Source: Anaeromicropila herbilytica (GTDB taxonomy: Bacteria > Bacillota > Clostridia > Lachnospirales > Lachnospiraceae). Taken from it: a stretch of 64,000 bases of DNA. How positions within the stretch are numbered: position 1 is the stretch's first letter; each line of letters opens with the position of its first letter. Made by a program: the position numbers and the translations under genes. Below the pieces are notes generated by a model that had not been told where the DNA came from, ran no database searches, and was given only the letters and a program-made list of their open reading frames with translations. Below, piece after piece: positions 8,796 to 18,382 of the stretch. The stretch is from positions 4,475,001 to 4,539,000 of the forward strand of contig NZ_AP024169.1 in the NCBI RefSeq assembly GCF_016591975.1, given 5' to 3'.

Positions 8796-10304
8796 ATGAT
8801 AACAAAAAATAAAACAAAACACCGTTCTAAAATAATCCTTGTTGTTATTGCAATCTTGGGCATTTTTTTATTGTTATATATATTCCAAAACCGTATTTCT
8901 AATTTTATAGCTTTAAATACAAAAAGTCCGAAAGAGTATTACGCTTATATTATGAACAAAAGATTAGATGAATCTATAGAAAATATATTTGATCTTTCCA
9001 AACAGAAAAAAGAAAATGCATCAGACTCCAATGTAAATACTCCTATTAGTAAGACAATGTCTATTGATGCTCTCTTTGGGAATAACTTCATATACAATTT
9101 ACTGAACAAAACTTCTACTCTTGATAGCGTTCATACCATAGGACTTGATTATAGAACCCAATCAAAAAAAGATAAGAAATATGCATTGTTAGATCTACAT
9201 TGTAATGATAATGATTTATTAAATATAATGACTCAATATGATTCTCAAAAGAAGCAATTCTATTTAAGTATTCCCGAGTTAAGTGAAGGTACATTTTTCT
9301 TCTCACCAGATAGCAGTAAAAATTCATCTGATTCGTTTCTTTCACATTCGAATCAGAAACAAGATACCAAAAGGTTATCAAAATCAAAAAAAATTAAGTT
9401 AATTAAAAAATATATTCATTTTTATATGAATCAAATAAAATCAGTTACGCTAGAACGGAATGTTAAACTCACATCAAAGCATATAACTAAAAATACAACT
9501 AAGCTTTCTTTCTCTTTTACATTAAAGGAATTGTTAACTTCATTTAATAATTTATTAGAAGAAGTTAGTTATGACTCTGATATTGAAGATATCATTGTAT
9601 CTTCCAATATCTGTAGCACTTCTGAATACCATTCTTTTTTAAGCCTTTGTACGCTTGGGCTAAACATGTATTTTCATGATAAAGATATGGACGGTAACAT
9701 TGATTGTTCGATATGGGTTGATGATAGTGGTAATATAATTGGAAGGAACATAAGTGTTTCTTATAGAAATTCAAAAATTATTGTAGCATATAAGACTCTT
9801 CGTAAAGGATCACAGATTGCTTATGATGGTCTCCTGCAATATAACGCTTCTAATGATGATTGCTTTAAGCTTACTGCTAAAGGTAGTGGTAGACTTGATG
9901 GATTTAACTTTAATGGTGATTTAAATACAATCATTAATTATCAGAGTCAAGCAAATTCAAATAAAAATTCGAACTATCACGGTGCATTTTCCTACCAGAT
10001 AAAAGATTTATTTAAATTAGATAAAGAATCTCTTACATTAAACGGTTTACTCTATCAAGATACAGATATAAAACACCCATATAAGATAGACTTCACCTAT
10101 GATAGATCTGATTCTTCAGCATTATTTAAGGCATATAAAGATGATACGAAATATATGACAATTGAAGTAACTCAAAAAAAGGAATCCGAAGATTCCTTTC
10201 AAATGCAATTAGACCAATCACAAATATATGACGGATTAAAGGGGTTACTCCCTTATATTAGTTCTCTTGACTTTAGCAAGCTTTTCAATCAACTACATGA
10301 ATAG
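8796..10304 (+). CDS. Membrane-anchored protein of unknown function
   Basis: I do not recognise the 502-residue product. It has a short basic N-terminus, one membrane anchor at about residues 12-30, and a long extracytoplasmic part rich in Ser, Asn, Lys and Asp with alternating beta-strand-like segments. There is no cysteine lipobox. After the anchor it has KSPKEYYAYIMNKRLDESIE, a pattern I associate with uncharacterised clostridial surface proteins. AAAGG lies before the ATG. It is a rare plus-strand gene, divergent from yitT and convergent with ydcF, hence its own transcription unit. Confidence 0.75.
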   Translation: MITKNKTKHRSKIILVVIAILGIFLLLYIFQNRISNFIALNTKSPKEYYAYIMNKRLDESIENIFDLSKQKKENASDSNVNTPISKTMSIDALFGNNFIYNLLNKTSTLDSVHTIGLDYRTQSKKDKKYALLDLHCNDNDLLNIMTQYDSQKKQFYLSIPELSEGTFFFSPDSSKNSSDSFLSHSNQKQDTKRLSKSKKIKLIKKYIHFYMNQIKSVTLERNVKLTSKHITKNTTKLSFSFTLKELLTSFNNLLEEVSYDSDIEDIIVSSNICSTSEYHSFLSLCTLGLNMYFHDKDMDGNIDCSIWVDDSGNIIGRNISVSYRNSKIIVAYKTLRKGSQIAYDGLLQYNASNDDCFKLTAKGSGRLDGFNFNGDLNTIINYQSQANSNKNSNYHGAFSYQIKDLFKLDKESLTLNGLLYQDTDIKHPYKIDFTYDRSDSSALFKAYKDDTKYMTIEVTQKKESEDSFQMQLDQSQIYDGLKGLLPYISSLDFSKLFNQLHE

Positions 10305-10349
10305 TTTAATGAAGTACTTTTCCATCACATTATCATTCATTACAAAACT

Positions 10350-10371
10350 CTAAGAGAATAATTTCTCTTAG
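10350..10371. terminator. Small hairpin after the 502-residue gene
   Basis: CTAAGAGAA / TTTCTCTTAG form a 9-bp stem with a 3-base loop, 46 bases after the stop. There is no strong T run, so termination here is uncertain. Confidence 0.4.
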
Positions 10372-10388
10372 CTTGCAGTTGCTTCTAA

Positions 10389-10424
10389 TAGAGAAAAGGG
10401 TTATGTACCATAGCCTTTTCTCTA
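10389..10424. terminator. Candidate bidirectional terminator between convergent genes
   Basis: TAGAGAAAAGG pairs perfectly with CCTTTTCTCTA around a 14-base centre. It sits between the plus-strand gene ending at 10304 and the minus-strand ydcF ending at 10456. Confidence 0.65.
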
Positions 10425-10455
10425 GTTGCTCCATCTTCTGTTCCTTCTTCGTCTA

Positions 10456-11211
10456 TCACATATTGCCGTTAATCTTATCCTTTATTACTGCAAGTACTTC
10501 TCTAATATAATAACTAACCACCATTACTGTATCTGTAGGTGCCCCAAGGCCTGATAATTTATGAAAGCCTTGTTTTTTTGCTATTTGTAATGCTCGGTAC
10601 AGATGAAAGGAGTTTGTTACTATCACTATTCTTTGATGTGTATCTTTTATTATATTTTTGCTAAATATTATATTCTCATTGGTATTTGTTGATCTATCCT
10701 CAAGTATAATTCTCTCTGTTCTAATACCTTGTTGTAGCAAATATTGATTCATAGCCTCTGCTTCTGAAATATTTTCTCCACTACCTCTTCCACCAGATAC
10801 AATAGCTACCGTCGAATCATTCTTATTTAGATAATCCACTGCAACATCTAAGCGATACTTTAATGACTTGGTTATTGTATTCCCGTTAATTCTTGCACCT
10901 AATACAATTAGATAATCTGCTTTTCTCTCTACTTTTCTCTTTGCACAGCATACAATCCTACTTAAAATAATAAAAAATATAAGTATCCCAATGACAAAGA
11001 GTAATAAGGTAATCCTCTCAATATATCGAAAGATTATTTTATATTTGTCCTCGAGATACTTATATAGATAAGACAGGATAAGACATACAGAGCCTACTGT
11101 TATAAAAAAACCACCAAATGCTGTCCCTGCTTTCGTATAGATTACTATGATAGCAAAATAGATAATAAAAACAATTCCTATTAGCATAAAAATCCATGCG
11201 AATAAGTTCAT
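10456..11211 (-). CDS. YdcF-type DUF218 membrane protein
   Basis: The 251 residues begin with about four transmembrane segments (roughly 3-23, 31-48, 63-84) followed by a DUF218 domain: YLIVLGARING, IVSGGRGSGENISEAEAM, RSTNTNENI and TNSFHLYRA. This is the SanA/YdcF family, linked to envelope integrity and possibly binding S-adenosylmethionine, without an established reaction. It lies 27 bases after a GT4 glycosyltransferase gene and is probably cotranscribed with it, which fits an envelope role. Confidence 0.88.
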   Translation of the reverse strand: MNLFAWIFMLIGIVFIIYFAIIVIYTKAGTAFGGFFITVGSVCLILSYLYKYLEDKYKIIFRYIERITLLLFVIGILIFFIILSRIVCCAKRKVERKADYLIVLGARINGNTITKSLKYRLDVAVDYLNKNDSTVAIVSGGRGSGENISEAEAMNQYLLQQGIRTERIILEDRSTNTNENIIFSKNIIKDTHQRIVIVTNSFHLYRALQIAKKQGFHKLSGLGAPTDTVMVVSYYIREVLAVIKDKINGNM

Positions 11212-11238
11212 ATTCTCTGTACTCCCCTGATTATGCTT

Positions 11239-12450
11239 CTATATTTTTGAATACTTTTTAATGCTATACTCATATTTAAAATCAGATATTTTTTCTTGAC
11301 TAATTACTTTTTGATATACCAATTCAATGTTCTTCGCAAATTCTTCTGTAGAGTATCTGCTTACAATTCTAATGGAGTTCTCCGAAAACTTTTCTATATT
11401 CCCAAATAACACCTTATCAAGACCTTCCATTAAGCCTTCTTTGGTTGTAAAAGAATATCCATTCTCTCCATCAATAAGAATGTCATCTAAGCAACGATCT
11501 TCTCTTGCTACAACTGGAAGTCCAGATGCCATAGCCTCTATATAAGTAAGCCCCTGAGTTTCACTATTGGATGCGCTTACAAACACATCTCCTAGCTGAT
11601 AGAACTTAGCAATAATATCCCAAGGCTGCTCTCCAGTAAATATAATCTTATTATTTAATTCTAATTCATTCACTAGTTCACTAAGACGTTCTTTATCTGG
11701 TCCATTTCCAACAATCACAAATTTAACATTTTCTTTGTCTGCAAGATATTCTGGCATTGCATCTATTACTTCTTGTAAATTCTTTTCTTTTGAGATACGT
11801 CCCAAATACAAGATTACTTTATCAGATGCCTTTACACCGAACTGTTCTCTTAATGATATGATCTCTTCCTTTGTAAAATTAGAACGATCAAATTTTCTTA
11901 AATCAATACCTGTTGGAACAACTGCAATGTCTTTTACCACATCATAATCTGTAAGTAACTCTTTTACTTTTTCTGTTGGTACAACCACTTGCTCCACATG
12001 ATTGCAACATACTTTCGTAAAAGTACGAACTGCTGCTTTTGCTTTATCGTCTATGATTTTAGCGGAATGTGTTACATAATGGGTATAATCTTCATATATA
12101 GTATGATAAGTATGAATAATAGGTATTCTCAACTCTTTTGCCATTATTCTTCCAAATATTCCAAGTGAAAATTCTGTATGTGTATGAATTACATCAAGAT
12201 TCAATCTTTTTATAATTCCAGCTAATCTAGGCTGATAGAATAACCCAACCCTTCGTTCTGTTAATAATGCGAATGGTAAACTAGGTACTCGGAAAACATT
12301 AAATTCTCGTTCCGGCGCTCCTGGTGTCTTTGTCGTAAAAACATAAACATTATGCCCTCTTTGCTCCAACTCCGTTTTTAACATTAATACGGAAGTAGCC
12401 ACACCATTTATTTCAGGGTAGTATGTTTCTGTAAATAAAGCTATATTCAA
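11239..12450 (-). CDS. GT4-family glycosyltransferase, likely glycolipid synthesis
   Basis: The 403 residues have a two-domain GT-B fold: N-terminal MNIALFTETYYPEINGVATSV with HTHTEFSLG, and a C-terminal nucleotide-sugar domain (LYLGRISKEKNL) with the retaining GT4 E-x7-E element in SETQGLTYIEAMASG. This subgroup contains mono- and diglucosyl-diacylglycerol synthases of Gram-positives, so a membrane glycolipid acceptor is likely but unproved. The start is a TTG, placed 8-9 bases after GGGAAG. It is upstream of ydcF in a two-gene unit. Confidence 0.88.
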   Translation of the reverse strand: MNIALFTETYYPEINGVATSVLMLKTELEQRGHNVYVFTTKTPGAPEREFNVFRVPSLPFALLTERRVGLFYQPRLAGIIKRLNLDVIHTHTEFSLGIFGRIMAKELRIPIIHTYHTIYEDYTHYVTHSAKIIDDKAKAAVRTFTKVCCNHVEQVVVPTEKVKELLTDYDVVKDIAVVPTGIDLRKFDRSNFTKEEIISLREQFGVKASDKVILYLGRISKEKNLQEVIDAMPEYLADKENVKFVIVGNGPDKERLSELVNELELNNKIIFTGEQPWDIIAKFYQLGDVFVSASNSETQGLTYIEAMASGLPVVAREDRCLDDILIDGENGYSFTTKEGLMEGLDKVLFGNIEKFSENSIRIVSRYSTEEFAKNIELVYQKVISQEKISDFKYEYSIKKYSKI

Positions 12451-12602
12451 TTAGAATCTTCCCTTCTATTCTATTAGTAGATATTCGTGACTCTTCTGCC
12501 AAATAGTTCTTAATTATACCTTATAATATAGATTATTTTTGCCATGTTGTAAAGTTTTTAATCCTTAATGTTTTCTTACAATTGCGGGTATGGAATAAAG
12601 GG

Positions 12603-12692
12603 TCAAAAGCCTTATTGTAGTGTACTGGGTGTATAATTGCTGTATAATTTTATACATCAATATACACAATTTACGATAAGAAAGGCTTTTGG
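12603..12692. repeat. MITE-like repeat, short copy
   Basis: About 90 bp: TCAAAAGCCTTATTGTAG ... GTGTATAATTGCTGTATAA ... TTATACATCAATATACACAA ... AAAGGCTTTTGG. It consists of just the terminal and subterminal inverted repeats of the long copies without their middle. It lies between the trpA terminator and the GT4 gene. Confidence 0.8.
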
Positions 12693-12711
12693 CGTTCTAA
12701 TCATGTAGCCA

Positions 12712-12757
12712 AAAGTGAGAAGTGCTATCAATATATAACAACTTGATAACACTTCTC
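12712..12757 (-). terminator. Terminator of the trp operon
   Basis: GAGAAGTG(C)TATCA pairs with TGATA(A)CACTTCTC around an 11-base loop just after the trpA stop, followed on the minus strand by a short TTTT. Weak T tract but well placed. Confidence 0.65.
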
Positions 12758-12760
12758 TTA

Positions 12761-13552
12761 TTAATACTGATTCAATTCTTTTTTAAAGTTACTGCAATAA
12801 TTCTTTATCTCCTCCAGATTGTAATCTGATTCCTTCATAAGCTTTATAAAATGTGAGCCAACAATTGCACCATCTATGGTATCTCTTACACCATCCACAT
12901 CCTTCGCTGTACGTATACCAAATCCCATCATAACTGGAATATTGGATATCTCTTTTACTGTATGTAGATATTCTACAACATCCTTATGAAACGTAGCATC
13001 TTGACCAGTTACTCCCATGCTCGATACGCAATATACGAAACCTCTTGCATTCTTTAAAATCATTGGAATTCGTTTCTTAGATACTGGTGCTACTAGTTGA
13101 ATCAAAATTGGTGCACCCTTTTTATCTAAAAATTTAGCTAGATCTCCTTGTGCCTCATATGGAAGATCTGGTATGATAAGTCCATCCACCCCAATCTGAA
13201 TACATTTTTCTACGAATCGTTCCAATCCATAATGGAACACGGTATTATAATACATCATGAATACAATTGGAATCTCACAATCTTTTCTTAAATCTTCTAA
13301 CATATTAAAAACTTTAGTAAGATTGGTCCCTTTTTGTATTGATTCGAAGGAAGCCTGTTGGATGATTGGACCATCTGCTGCAGGATCAGAAAACGGAATT
13401 CCTAGTTCAATGATATCTGTCCCTGCCTGTTCTTGAATCCTTATAATCTCCTTTGTGCCCTCCATATCTGGAAGTCCTGCTGTCATATAAGTGATAAATG
13501 CTTTTTCCTTCTTTTCTTTCAATTTGGCTAACTTTTCTTCGATTCGATTCAT
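12761..13552 (-). CDS. trpA: Tryptophan synthase alpha chain
   Basis: TrpA cleaves indole-3-glycerol phosphate to indole, passed to TrpB through a tunnel. The TIM-barrel has the catalytic Glu and Asp in ELGIPFSDPAADGP, plus GVTGQDATF and MMGFGI phosphate-binding loops; 263 residues is normal. I start at the ATG at 13550-13552, which overlaps the trpB stop as ATGA. A longer frame to 13594 only reads back into trpB. It is the last gene of the operon and translationally coupled to trpB. Confidence 0.97.
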   Translation of the reverse strand: MNRIEEKLAKLKEKKEKAFITYMTAGLPDMEGTKEIIRIQEQAGTDIIELGIPFSDPAADGPIIQQASFESIQKGTNLTKVFNMLEDLRKDCEIPIVFMMYYNTVFHYGLERFVEKCIQIGVDGLIIPDLPYEAQGDLAKFLDKKGAPILIQLVAPVSKKRIPMILKNARGFVYCVSSMGVTGQDATFHKDVVEYLHTVKEISNIPVMMGFGIRTAKDVDGVRDTIDGAIVGSHFIKLMKESDYNLEEIKNYCSNFKKELNQY

Positions 13553-14724
13553 TGTTCTTTCCTCCCTTTTAAATATTCTGCAATAGTATGACAATCCTTA
13601 TCGCCACGTCCTGATAGACATACAATCATAATCTCATCCTTGTTCATAGTCTTAGCTTTCTTAAAAGCATAAGCAAGTGCATGAGAACTCTCAATGGCTG
13701 GAATTATTCCCTCTAATCTACATAGTTCTAATAACGCTTCCATTGCCTCATCATCTGTAATAGATACATATTCAACACGTTTTGTATCCTTTAAGTATGC
13801 ATGTTCTGGACCTACTCCAGGATAATCTAAACCTGCTGATATCGAATGTGCTAATTGTACATTGCCATCTTCATCTTGTAATAAATAAGAGCGCATTCCA
13901 TGAAGAGTACCTGGTTTACCAAGTGCCATGGCAGATGCATGCTTTCCTGTTTCAATACCAAAGCCTGCTGCCTCAACTCCGATTAATTCCACGTCTTCAT
14001 CAATAAATTCTGCGAACATCCCAATAGAATTAGAACCTCCTCCTACACAAGCCATTACCACATCTGGTAGACGGTTTTCTTTCTCAAGAATCTGCTTCTT
14101 TGCCTCCTTACTAATAATAGATTGGAATTCTTTTACCATCTTAGGATAAGGATAAGGTCCTACCGCTGAACCTATGATATATGCAGTATCTTCTGCTTCT
14201 TTTGCCCATGTACGAATTGCTTCATTGGTTGCATCTTTTAACGTATTGCTTCCTGATGTTACGCTAATTACTTTCGCACCTAGCATCTCCATACGAAGTA
14301 CATTAAGTTCCTGCCTAACAATATCCTCTGCTCCCATAAATACAGTGCATTCCATATCAAATAACGCTGCACCTGTTGCTGTTGCAACTCCATGTTGTCC
14401 TGCTCCTGTTTCTGCAATTACTTTTTTCTTTCCCATTCTCTTTGCTAATAGAATCTGCCCAATGACGTTGTTAATCTTATGAGCGCCTGTATGATTAAGA
14501 TCTTCTCGTTTTAAATAAATCTTAGGCCCGTACTTTTCGGTCAACCTTTCTGCTAAATACAAAGGGTTCTCCCTACCAACATACTCTTTCATGTAATAAT
14601 TAAACTCTTTCTGGAACTCTTCATCTTTCATAGCTTCTTCATAAGCATTATCTAAATCCTCTAATGTGTTCATAAGTGATTCCGATACGTACTGTCCACC
14701 AAATTCTCCATAATATTTATCCAT
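13549..14724 (-). CDS. trpB: Tryptophan synthase beta chain
   Basis: TrpB joins indole and serine to make tryptophan with pyridoxal phosphate. The 391 residues begin YYGEFGGQYVSESLM and contain the PLP lysine K83 in LNHTGAHKINN and the phosphate loop GGGSNSIG. It is the major TrpB1 type with normal length. ATGGAGGT precedes the ATG. It lies 38 bases after trpCF and overlaps trpA by 4 bases. Confidence 0.97.
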   Translation of the reverse strand: MDKYYGEFGGQYVSESLMNTLEDLDNAYEEAMKDEEFQKEFNYYMKEYVGRENPLYLAERLTEKYGPKIYLKREDLNHTGAHKINNVIGQILLAKRMGKKKVIAETGAGQHGVATATGAALFDMECTVFMGAEDIVRQELNVLRMEMLGAKVISVTSGSNTLKDATNEAIRTWAKEAEDTAYIIGSAVGPYPYPKMVKEFQSIISKEAKKQILEKENRLPDVVMACVGGGSNSIGMFAEFIDEDVELIGVEAAGFGIETGKHASAMALGKPGTLHGMRSYLLQDEDGNVQLAHSISAGLDYPGVGPEHAYLKDTKRVEYVSITDDEAMEALLELCRLEGIIPAIESSHALAYAFKKAKTMNKDEIMIVCLSGRGDKDCHTIAEYLKGRKEQ

Positions 14725-14762
14725 AATATTACCTCCATTCTACTTAAATACAGCATTCCATA

Positions 14763-16151
14763 TTAGTTTCTTACCTTATCTATAAAATTAATTATTTTAT
14801 TTCTTTCTTTTCCTATTCCATACTCCTTTTCAACACCAGAGCTTACATCTACAATATCTGGGTGAACTATCTCTATCGCTTCTTGAACATTAAGGTCTGT
14901 CAATCCTCCCGCAAGAACCAAGAGCTTCTCTTTATAATCATATTGTCTAACTTTATTCCAATCACAGTTCTTTCCACTTCCAGGAATTGTGGCATCCACT
15001 ACAAACCCAATTACTTTGTCATTTGAAGCCAAACGCTCAACCACTTCTTGAGTGACGTCTTCGTTAAATGCCTTTAATATCTTTAATTTTGTGGTTTCTA
15101 ATACTTTTTCTTCAAGATCTCCATGAACTTGTAAGATATCAAATCCTGCTATTTCAATCTGTTCTATTTGCGCTAGCGAAGGTGATACGGTAACTGCAAC
15201 TTTTTGCATCGTTGAATCTAATTGTTCTAGAATACTTTTTGCATGTTCTAAGGAACAATTTCTTTTACTTTTGGGGTAGAATAGAACGATTCCGATATAA
15301 TCGACTCCCGCTTCATTTACTAATTGTGCATCTTCCATTGAAGTTAATCCGCAGATTTTTACCTTGGGTTTACTTAGATAAATAGACTTCCATCGGTTGG
15401 CTAATTCCATTGGTTGATCCGATTCCATAAACGCTCTTCCAATTAATAAAGCATTTACATTACAATATTTTAGATATTGAATATCCCGATCTGTTGTCAC
15501 ACCACTTTCCGATACAAAGATTATTTCATCTGGTACCATTCTCTTTAATTTTTTTGTTGTATCTAGCGATATGGTAAAATCTTTTAGGTTACGATTATTT
15601 ACACCAATTATTTTGGCGCCTAAACTGAGTGCTCTTTCCATTTCCTCTTCATCATGTACTTCAACCAATACATCTAGGCCTAATCGATAAGATAACTCAT
15701 AGAATCTTTTCATCTCGTTATCATCTAATATTGCTGCAATCAGAAGTAAGGCATCCGCTCCAATTACTTTCGCCTCATAGATCTGGTATTCATCTATGAT
15801 AAAGTCTTTTCTTAAGATTGGAAGGCTCGATATCTCTCGAATCTCTTTTAAATAACCTGCACTACCATGAAAATGGTCTTCCTCAGTTAGGCAAGATATT
15901 GCATCAACTGACTGATTATATTGATCGATTCGATTCATTAACTCTATTGTATTCTGAATGATTCCCATACTCGGAGATGCTTTCTTGAACTCTCCGATGA
16001 TGGATAGCCCATTCTTGGCTAGGGCATCATAAAAACTATAGGATATTCTTTTTGAAGCCAATGCCATCTCTTTCATTTTTTCTTCACTTATCTTATTTTT
16101 ATGTTCAATTAATCTATTCCTCTTATCCTTTACAATATCATCTAATATCAT
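14763..16151 (-). CDS. trpCF: Fused indole-3-glycerol phosphate synthase / phosphoribosylanthranilate isomerase
   Basis: One protein of 462 residues carries two TIM barrels. Residues 1 to about 255 are TrpC (FKKASPSMG, PILRKDFIIDEYQ, EVHDEEEMERAL, VSESGV); the rest is TrpF (KVKICGLTSMEDAQL, FVVDATIPGSGK, LAGGL). They isomerise phosphoribosylanthranilate and close the indole ring. The start is the ATG at 16149-16151 with AGGAG five bases before it; the frame extends ten codons upstream but without a site. The fusion is known in enterobacteria and some clostridia. trpD, which should supply its substrate, is absent from the 98-base gap to trpG. Confidence 0.95.
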   Translation of the reverse strand: MILDDIVKDKRNRLIEHKNKISEEKMKEMALASKRISYSFYDALAKNGLSIIGEFKKASPSMGIIQNTIELMNRIDQYNQSVDAISCLTEEDHFHGSAGYLKEIREISSLPILRKDFIIDEYQIYEAKVIGADALLLIAAILDDNEMKRFYELSYRLGLDVLVEVHDEEEMERALSLGAKIIGVNNRNLKDFTISLDTTKKLKRMVPDEIIFVSESGVTTDRDIQYLKYCNVNALLIGRAFMESDQPMELANRWKSIYLSKPKVKICGLTSMEDAQLVNEAGVDYIGIVLFYPKSKRNCSLEHAKSILEQLDSTMQKVAVTVSPSLAQIEQIEIAGFDILQVHGDLEEKVLETTKLKILKAFNEDVTQEVVERLASNDKVIGFVVDATIPGSGKNCDWNKVRQYDYKEKLLVLAGGLTDLNVQEAIEIVHPDIVDVSSGVEKEYGIGKERNKIINFIDKVRN

Positions 16152-16249
16152 ATAAACTCCTATCTGTATGTTTACATACATTTTCGTTATGATAACATCC
16201 GCATGTTCTTATTATAATTAATGGTAAAAGGTGTTTTTTCAATCTCTCT

Positions 16250-16819
16250 TTATATTGCACCATTTACGAAATTCTCAATCAGCCTTTTTCCATGTTCTGT
16301 GAATATAGATTCTGGATGGAATTGTAGTCCTACCACTGGATAGTCGTTATGCTTCATTGCCATTATCTCACCGTCCTCTGTTACGGCTAATACTTTTAAT
16401 TCTTTTGGAAGATCCTCTGCCATTACTGCCAATGAATGATATCTTGCTATCTTAATTGGACTATGAATTCCACCAAAAATACTTGTTCCATCATGTTGAA
16501 TGACCGATTGCTTTCCATGTAGTATGCTCTTTGCATGGGTAACCGTTCCACCAAAAGCGGCTCCGATACACTGATGGCCAAGACATACCCCTAAGATTGG
16601 CTTTTTATTATAGAAATGCTCAATTAACTGAATGCAGATTCCCGCTTCATTAGGACTCTTTGGCCCTGGAGAAAGAATGATTTTCTCAGGATTAAGTTCT
16701 TCTATCTCTTCTATTGTTATCTTATCATTTCGAACTACTTTGATATCCGGTGTAAAGATACCAATATATTGATATAGATTAAAAGTAAATGAATCATAAT
16801 TATCAATGAGTAATATCAT
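16250..16819 (-). CDS. trpG: Anthranilate synthase glutamine amidotransferase subunit
   Basis: The 189-residue class I glutamine amidotransferase supplies ammonia to TrpE. It has the Cys nucleophile in GVCLGHQCIG and the His-Glu pair in GLQFHPES. It stops right after the amidotransferase domain, so it is not a TrpGD fusion. Its ATG overlaps the trpE stop by 4 bases, and GAGGAGG precedes it. A dual role in folate synthesis (PabA) is possible, as in Bacillus. Confidence 0.93.
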   Translation of the reverse strand: MILLIDNYDSFTFNLYQYIGIFTPDIKVVRNDKITIEEIEELNPEKIILSPGPKSPNEAGICIQLIEHFYNKKPILGVCLGHQCIGAAFGGTVTHAKSILHGKQSVIQHDGTSIFGGIHSPIKIARYHSLAVMAEDLPKELKVLAVTEDGEIMAMKHNDYPVVGLQFHPESIFTEHGKRLIENFVNGAI

Positions 16820-18222
16820 AGTTTTTCCTCCTCCACTAAAGTCTTTGCTAATGCCATCACTTTATTACAACACTCCTCATATTCTGACTCTGGTACAGAA
16901 TCTAATACAATTCCTGCACCTGCCTGGAGATATACTTTATTTCCTTTCTTTATCATTGTTCGAATAGTAATACAAAAATCCATATTGCCATCAAAGGAGA
17001 TATAGCCTGTGGCACCACCATATAAACCACGCCTTACTGTCTCAAGTTCATCAATTATCTCCATGGCACGTATCTTTGGTGCACCACTTAATGTTCCTGC
17101 TGGCAAAAAAGAGGCTACTAAATCAAGTGGATGGTATTCACACTTTTTTCTTCCTTCTACAAGGGAAACAATATGCATAACATGGGAGTAATTCTGCACC
17201 TCCATAAATTGAGTTACTTTTACAGTCCCAAATTCAGCAATTCTACCCATATCATTTCTTGCCAAATCAACAAGCATAACATGTTCTGCTCTTTCTTTTT
17301 CATCAGCTAACAAATCTTCTCTTAACTGCTGATCTTCTTTCTCATCCTTACCTCTCTTCCTTGTACCTGCAATCGGACAAGTATATACTTTATTCTCTGA
17401 TTGTTTTACCAACATCTCTGGACTACTTCCGATAATCTCAAAATCATCAAATTTAAAGTAATAGAGATAAGGTGAAGGATTTAATTCTCTTAATTCTTTA
17501 TATAACTCCAATCCGTTTTGCCTCGTTTCCATCGTCCATCTTTGTGATAAAACGGTTTGGAATATATGTCCTTCGATAATGTATTCTTTTATTTTTTCTA
17601 CTTTCTTTGTATATTGTTCTAAACTATCGGATTTATGAATGATCCTCCCATCATGAAGAAAGTTTTTGCTCACAACTCTTACTCCACCTAATGCTTCCTT
17701 AATTATCTGATTTGCCTTTTTCTCACTACACTCTTTTCCCTCTTTGGTTGGTTCTCCTAAGACAACTGCTGTCAATGTTTCTGCTACATGATCCATGATT
17801 ATAAATTCTTTTGCTAGCATAAATTGAATCGTTTCGATTCCAATCTCATCTTCATTTTGATCCGGAAGTTCTTCGGAATACCTTATAAAGTCATAAGCTA
17901 GGCTTCCTACTAACCCTCCTAGAAAAGCTAACTCCCCATCTTCTTTTGTTACCTTAAAATTACTATAGTATGATTTTAATTGTTCCATTGGATTACCAAC
18001 AAGTACAGTGCTTGTGCCATCTACTCTTTTGATTAAAAGATTATTTCCTTTTGACCTAATAATTTCTTCTGGTTCTCTACCAAAGATGGTATATCGACCA
18101 TTGTTCTTATCATAACTTTCAAGTAAAAAACCAACTCGTTCTCCTACAAAACTCTCATATAACTGAATCGCTGTTTCTGATACAATACTCACAGTTTTTC
18201 TATATGCTACATATTCTCTCAT
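16816..18222 (-). CDS. trpE: Anthranilate synthase component I
   Basis: TrpE converts chorismate and ammonia to anthranilate. The 468 residues include the N-terminal regulatory part with GFLLES, the LLES element that binds feedback-inhibiting tryptophan, and the chorismate-binding core (ELNPSPYLYYFKF, GSSPEMLVK, PIAGTRKRGKDEKED, LSGAPKIRAMEIIDELE). It is the first gene of the trp operon, 120 bases after the T-box terminator, with GGAGAG before the ATG. Confidence 0.96.
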   Translation of the reverse strand: MREYVAYRKTVSIVSETAIQLYESFVGERVGFLLESYDKNNGRYTIFGREPEEIIRSKGNNLLIKRVDGTSTVLVGNPMEQLKSYYSNFKVTKEDGELAFLGGLVGSLAYDFIRYSEELPDQNEDEIGIETIQFMLAKEFIIMDHVAETLTAVVLGEPTKEGKECSEKKANQIIKEALGGVRVVSKNFLHDGRIIHKSDSLEQYTKKVEKIKEYIIEGHIFQTVLSQRWTMETRQNGLELYKELRELNPSPYLYYFKFDDFEIIGSSPEMLVKQSENKVYTCPIAGTRKRGKDEKEDQQLREDLLADEKERAEHVMLVDLARNDMGRIAEFGTVKVTQFMEVQNYSHVMHIVSLVEGRKKCEYHPLDLVASFLPAGTLSGAPKIRAMEIIDELETVRRGLYGGATGYISFDGNMDFCITIRTMIKKGNKVYLQAGAGIVLDSVPESEYEECCNKVMALAKTLVEEEKL

Positions 18223-18343
18223 AATTTAAATCTCTCCTTTTCATCTATATCTTTATTAATTATTAGTGTTTTTAAATAAATTAATGAATTTTCTTGTGTG
18301 AATATTAGTATTTTAAAAGGTTAATAACCATAAACATCCAAAA

Positions 18344-18382
18344 ACAAAAAAACACCGTTCCTATATAAATAGGGACGATGTT
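18344..18382 (-). terminator. T-box regulated terminator of trp operon
   Basis: On the minus strand CATCGTCCCTA pairs with TAGGAACGGTG around TTTATA, followed by seven T. Confidence 0.9.

Noticed and set aside
14174..14482. Plus-strand open frame of 102 codons within trpB
   Set aside because: It is the antisense of a highly conserved gene, with no ribosome binding site.
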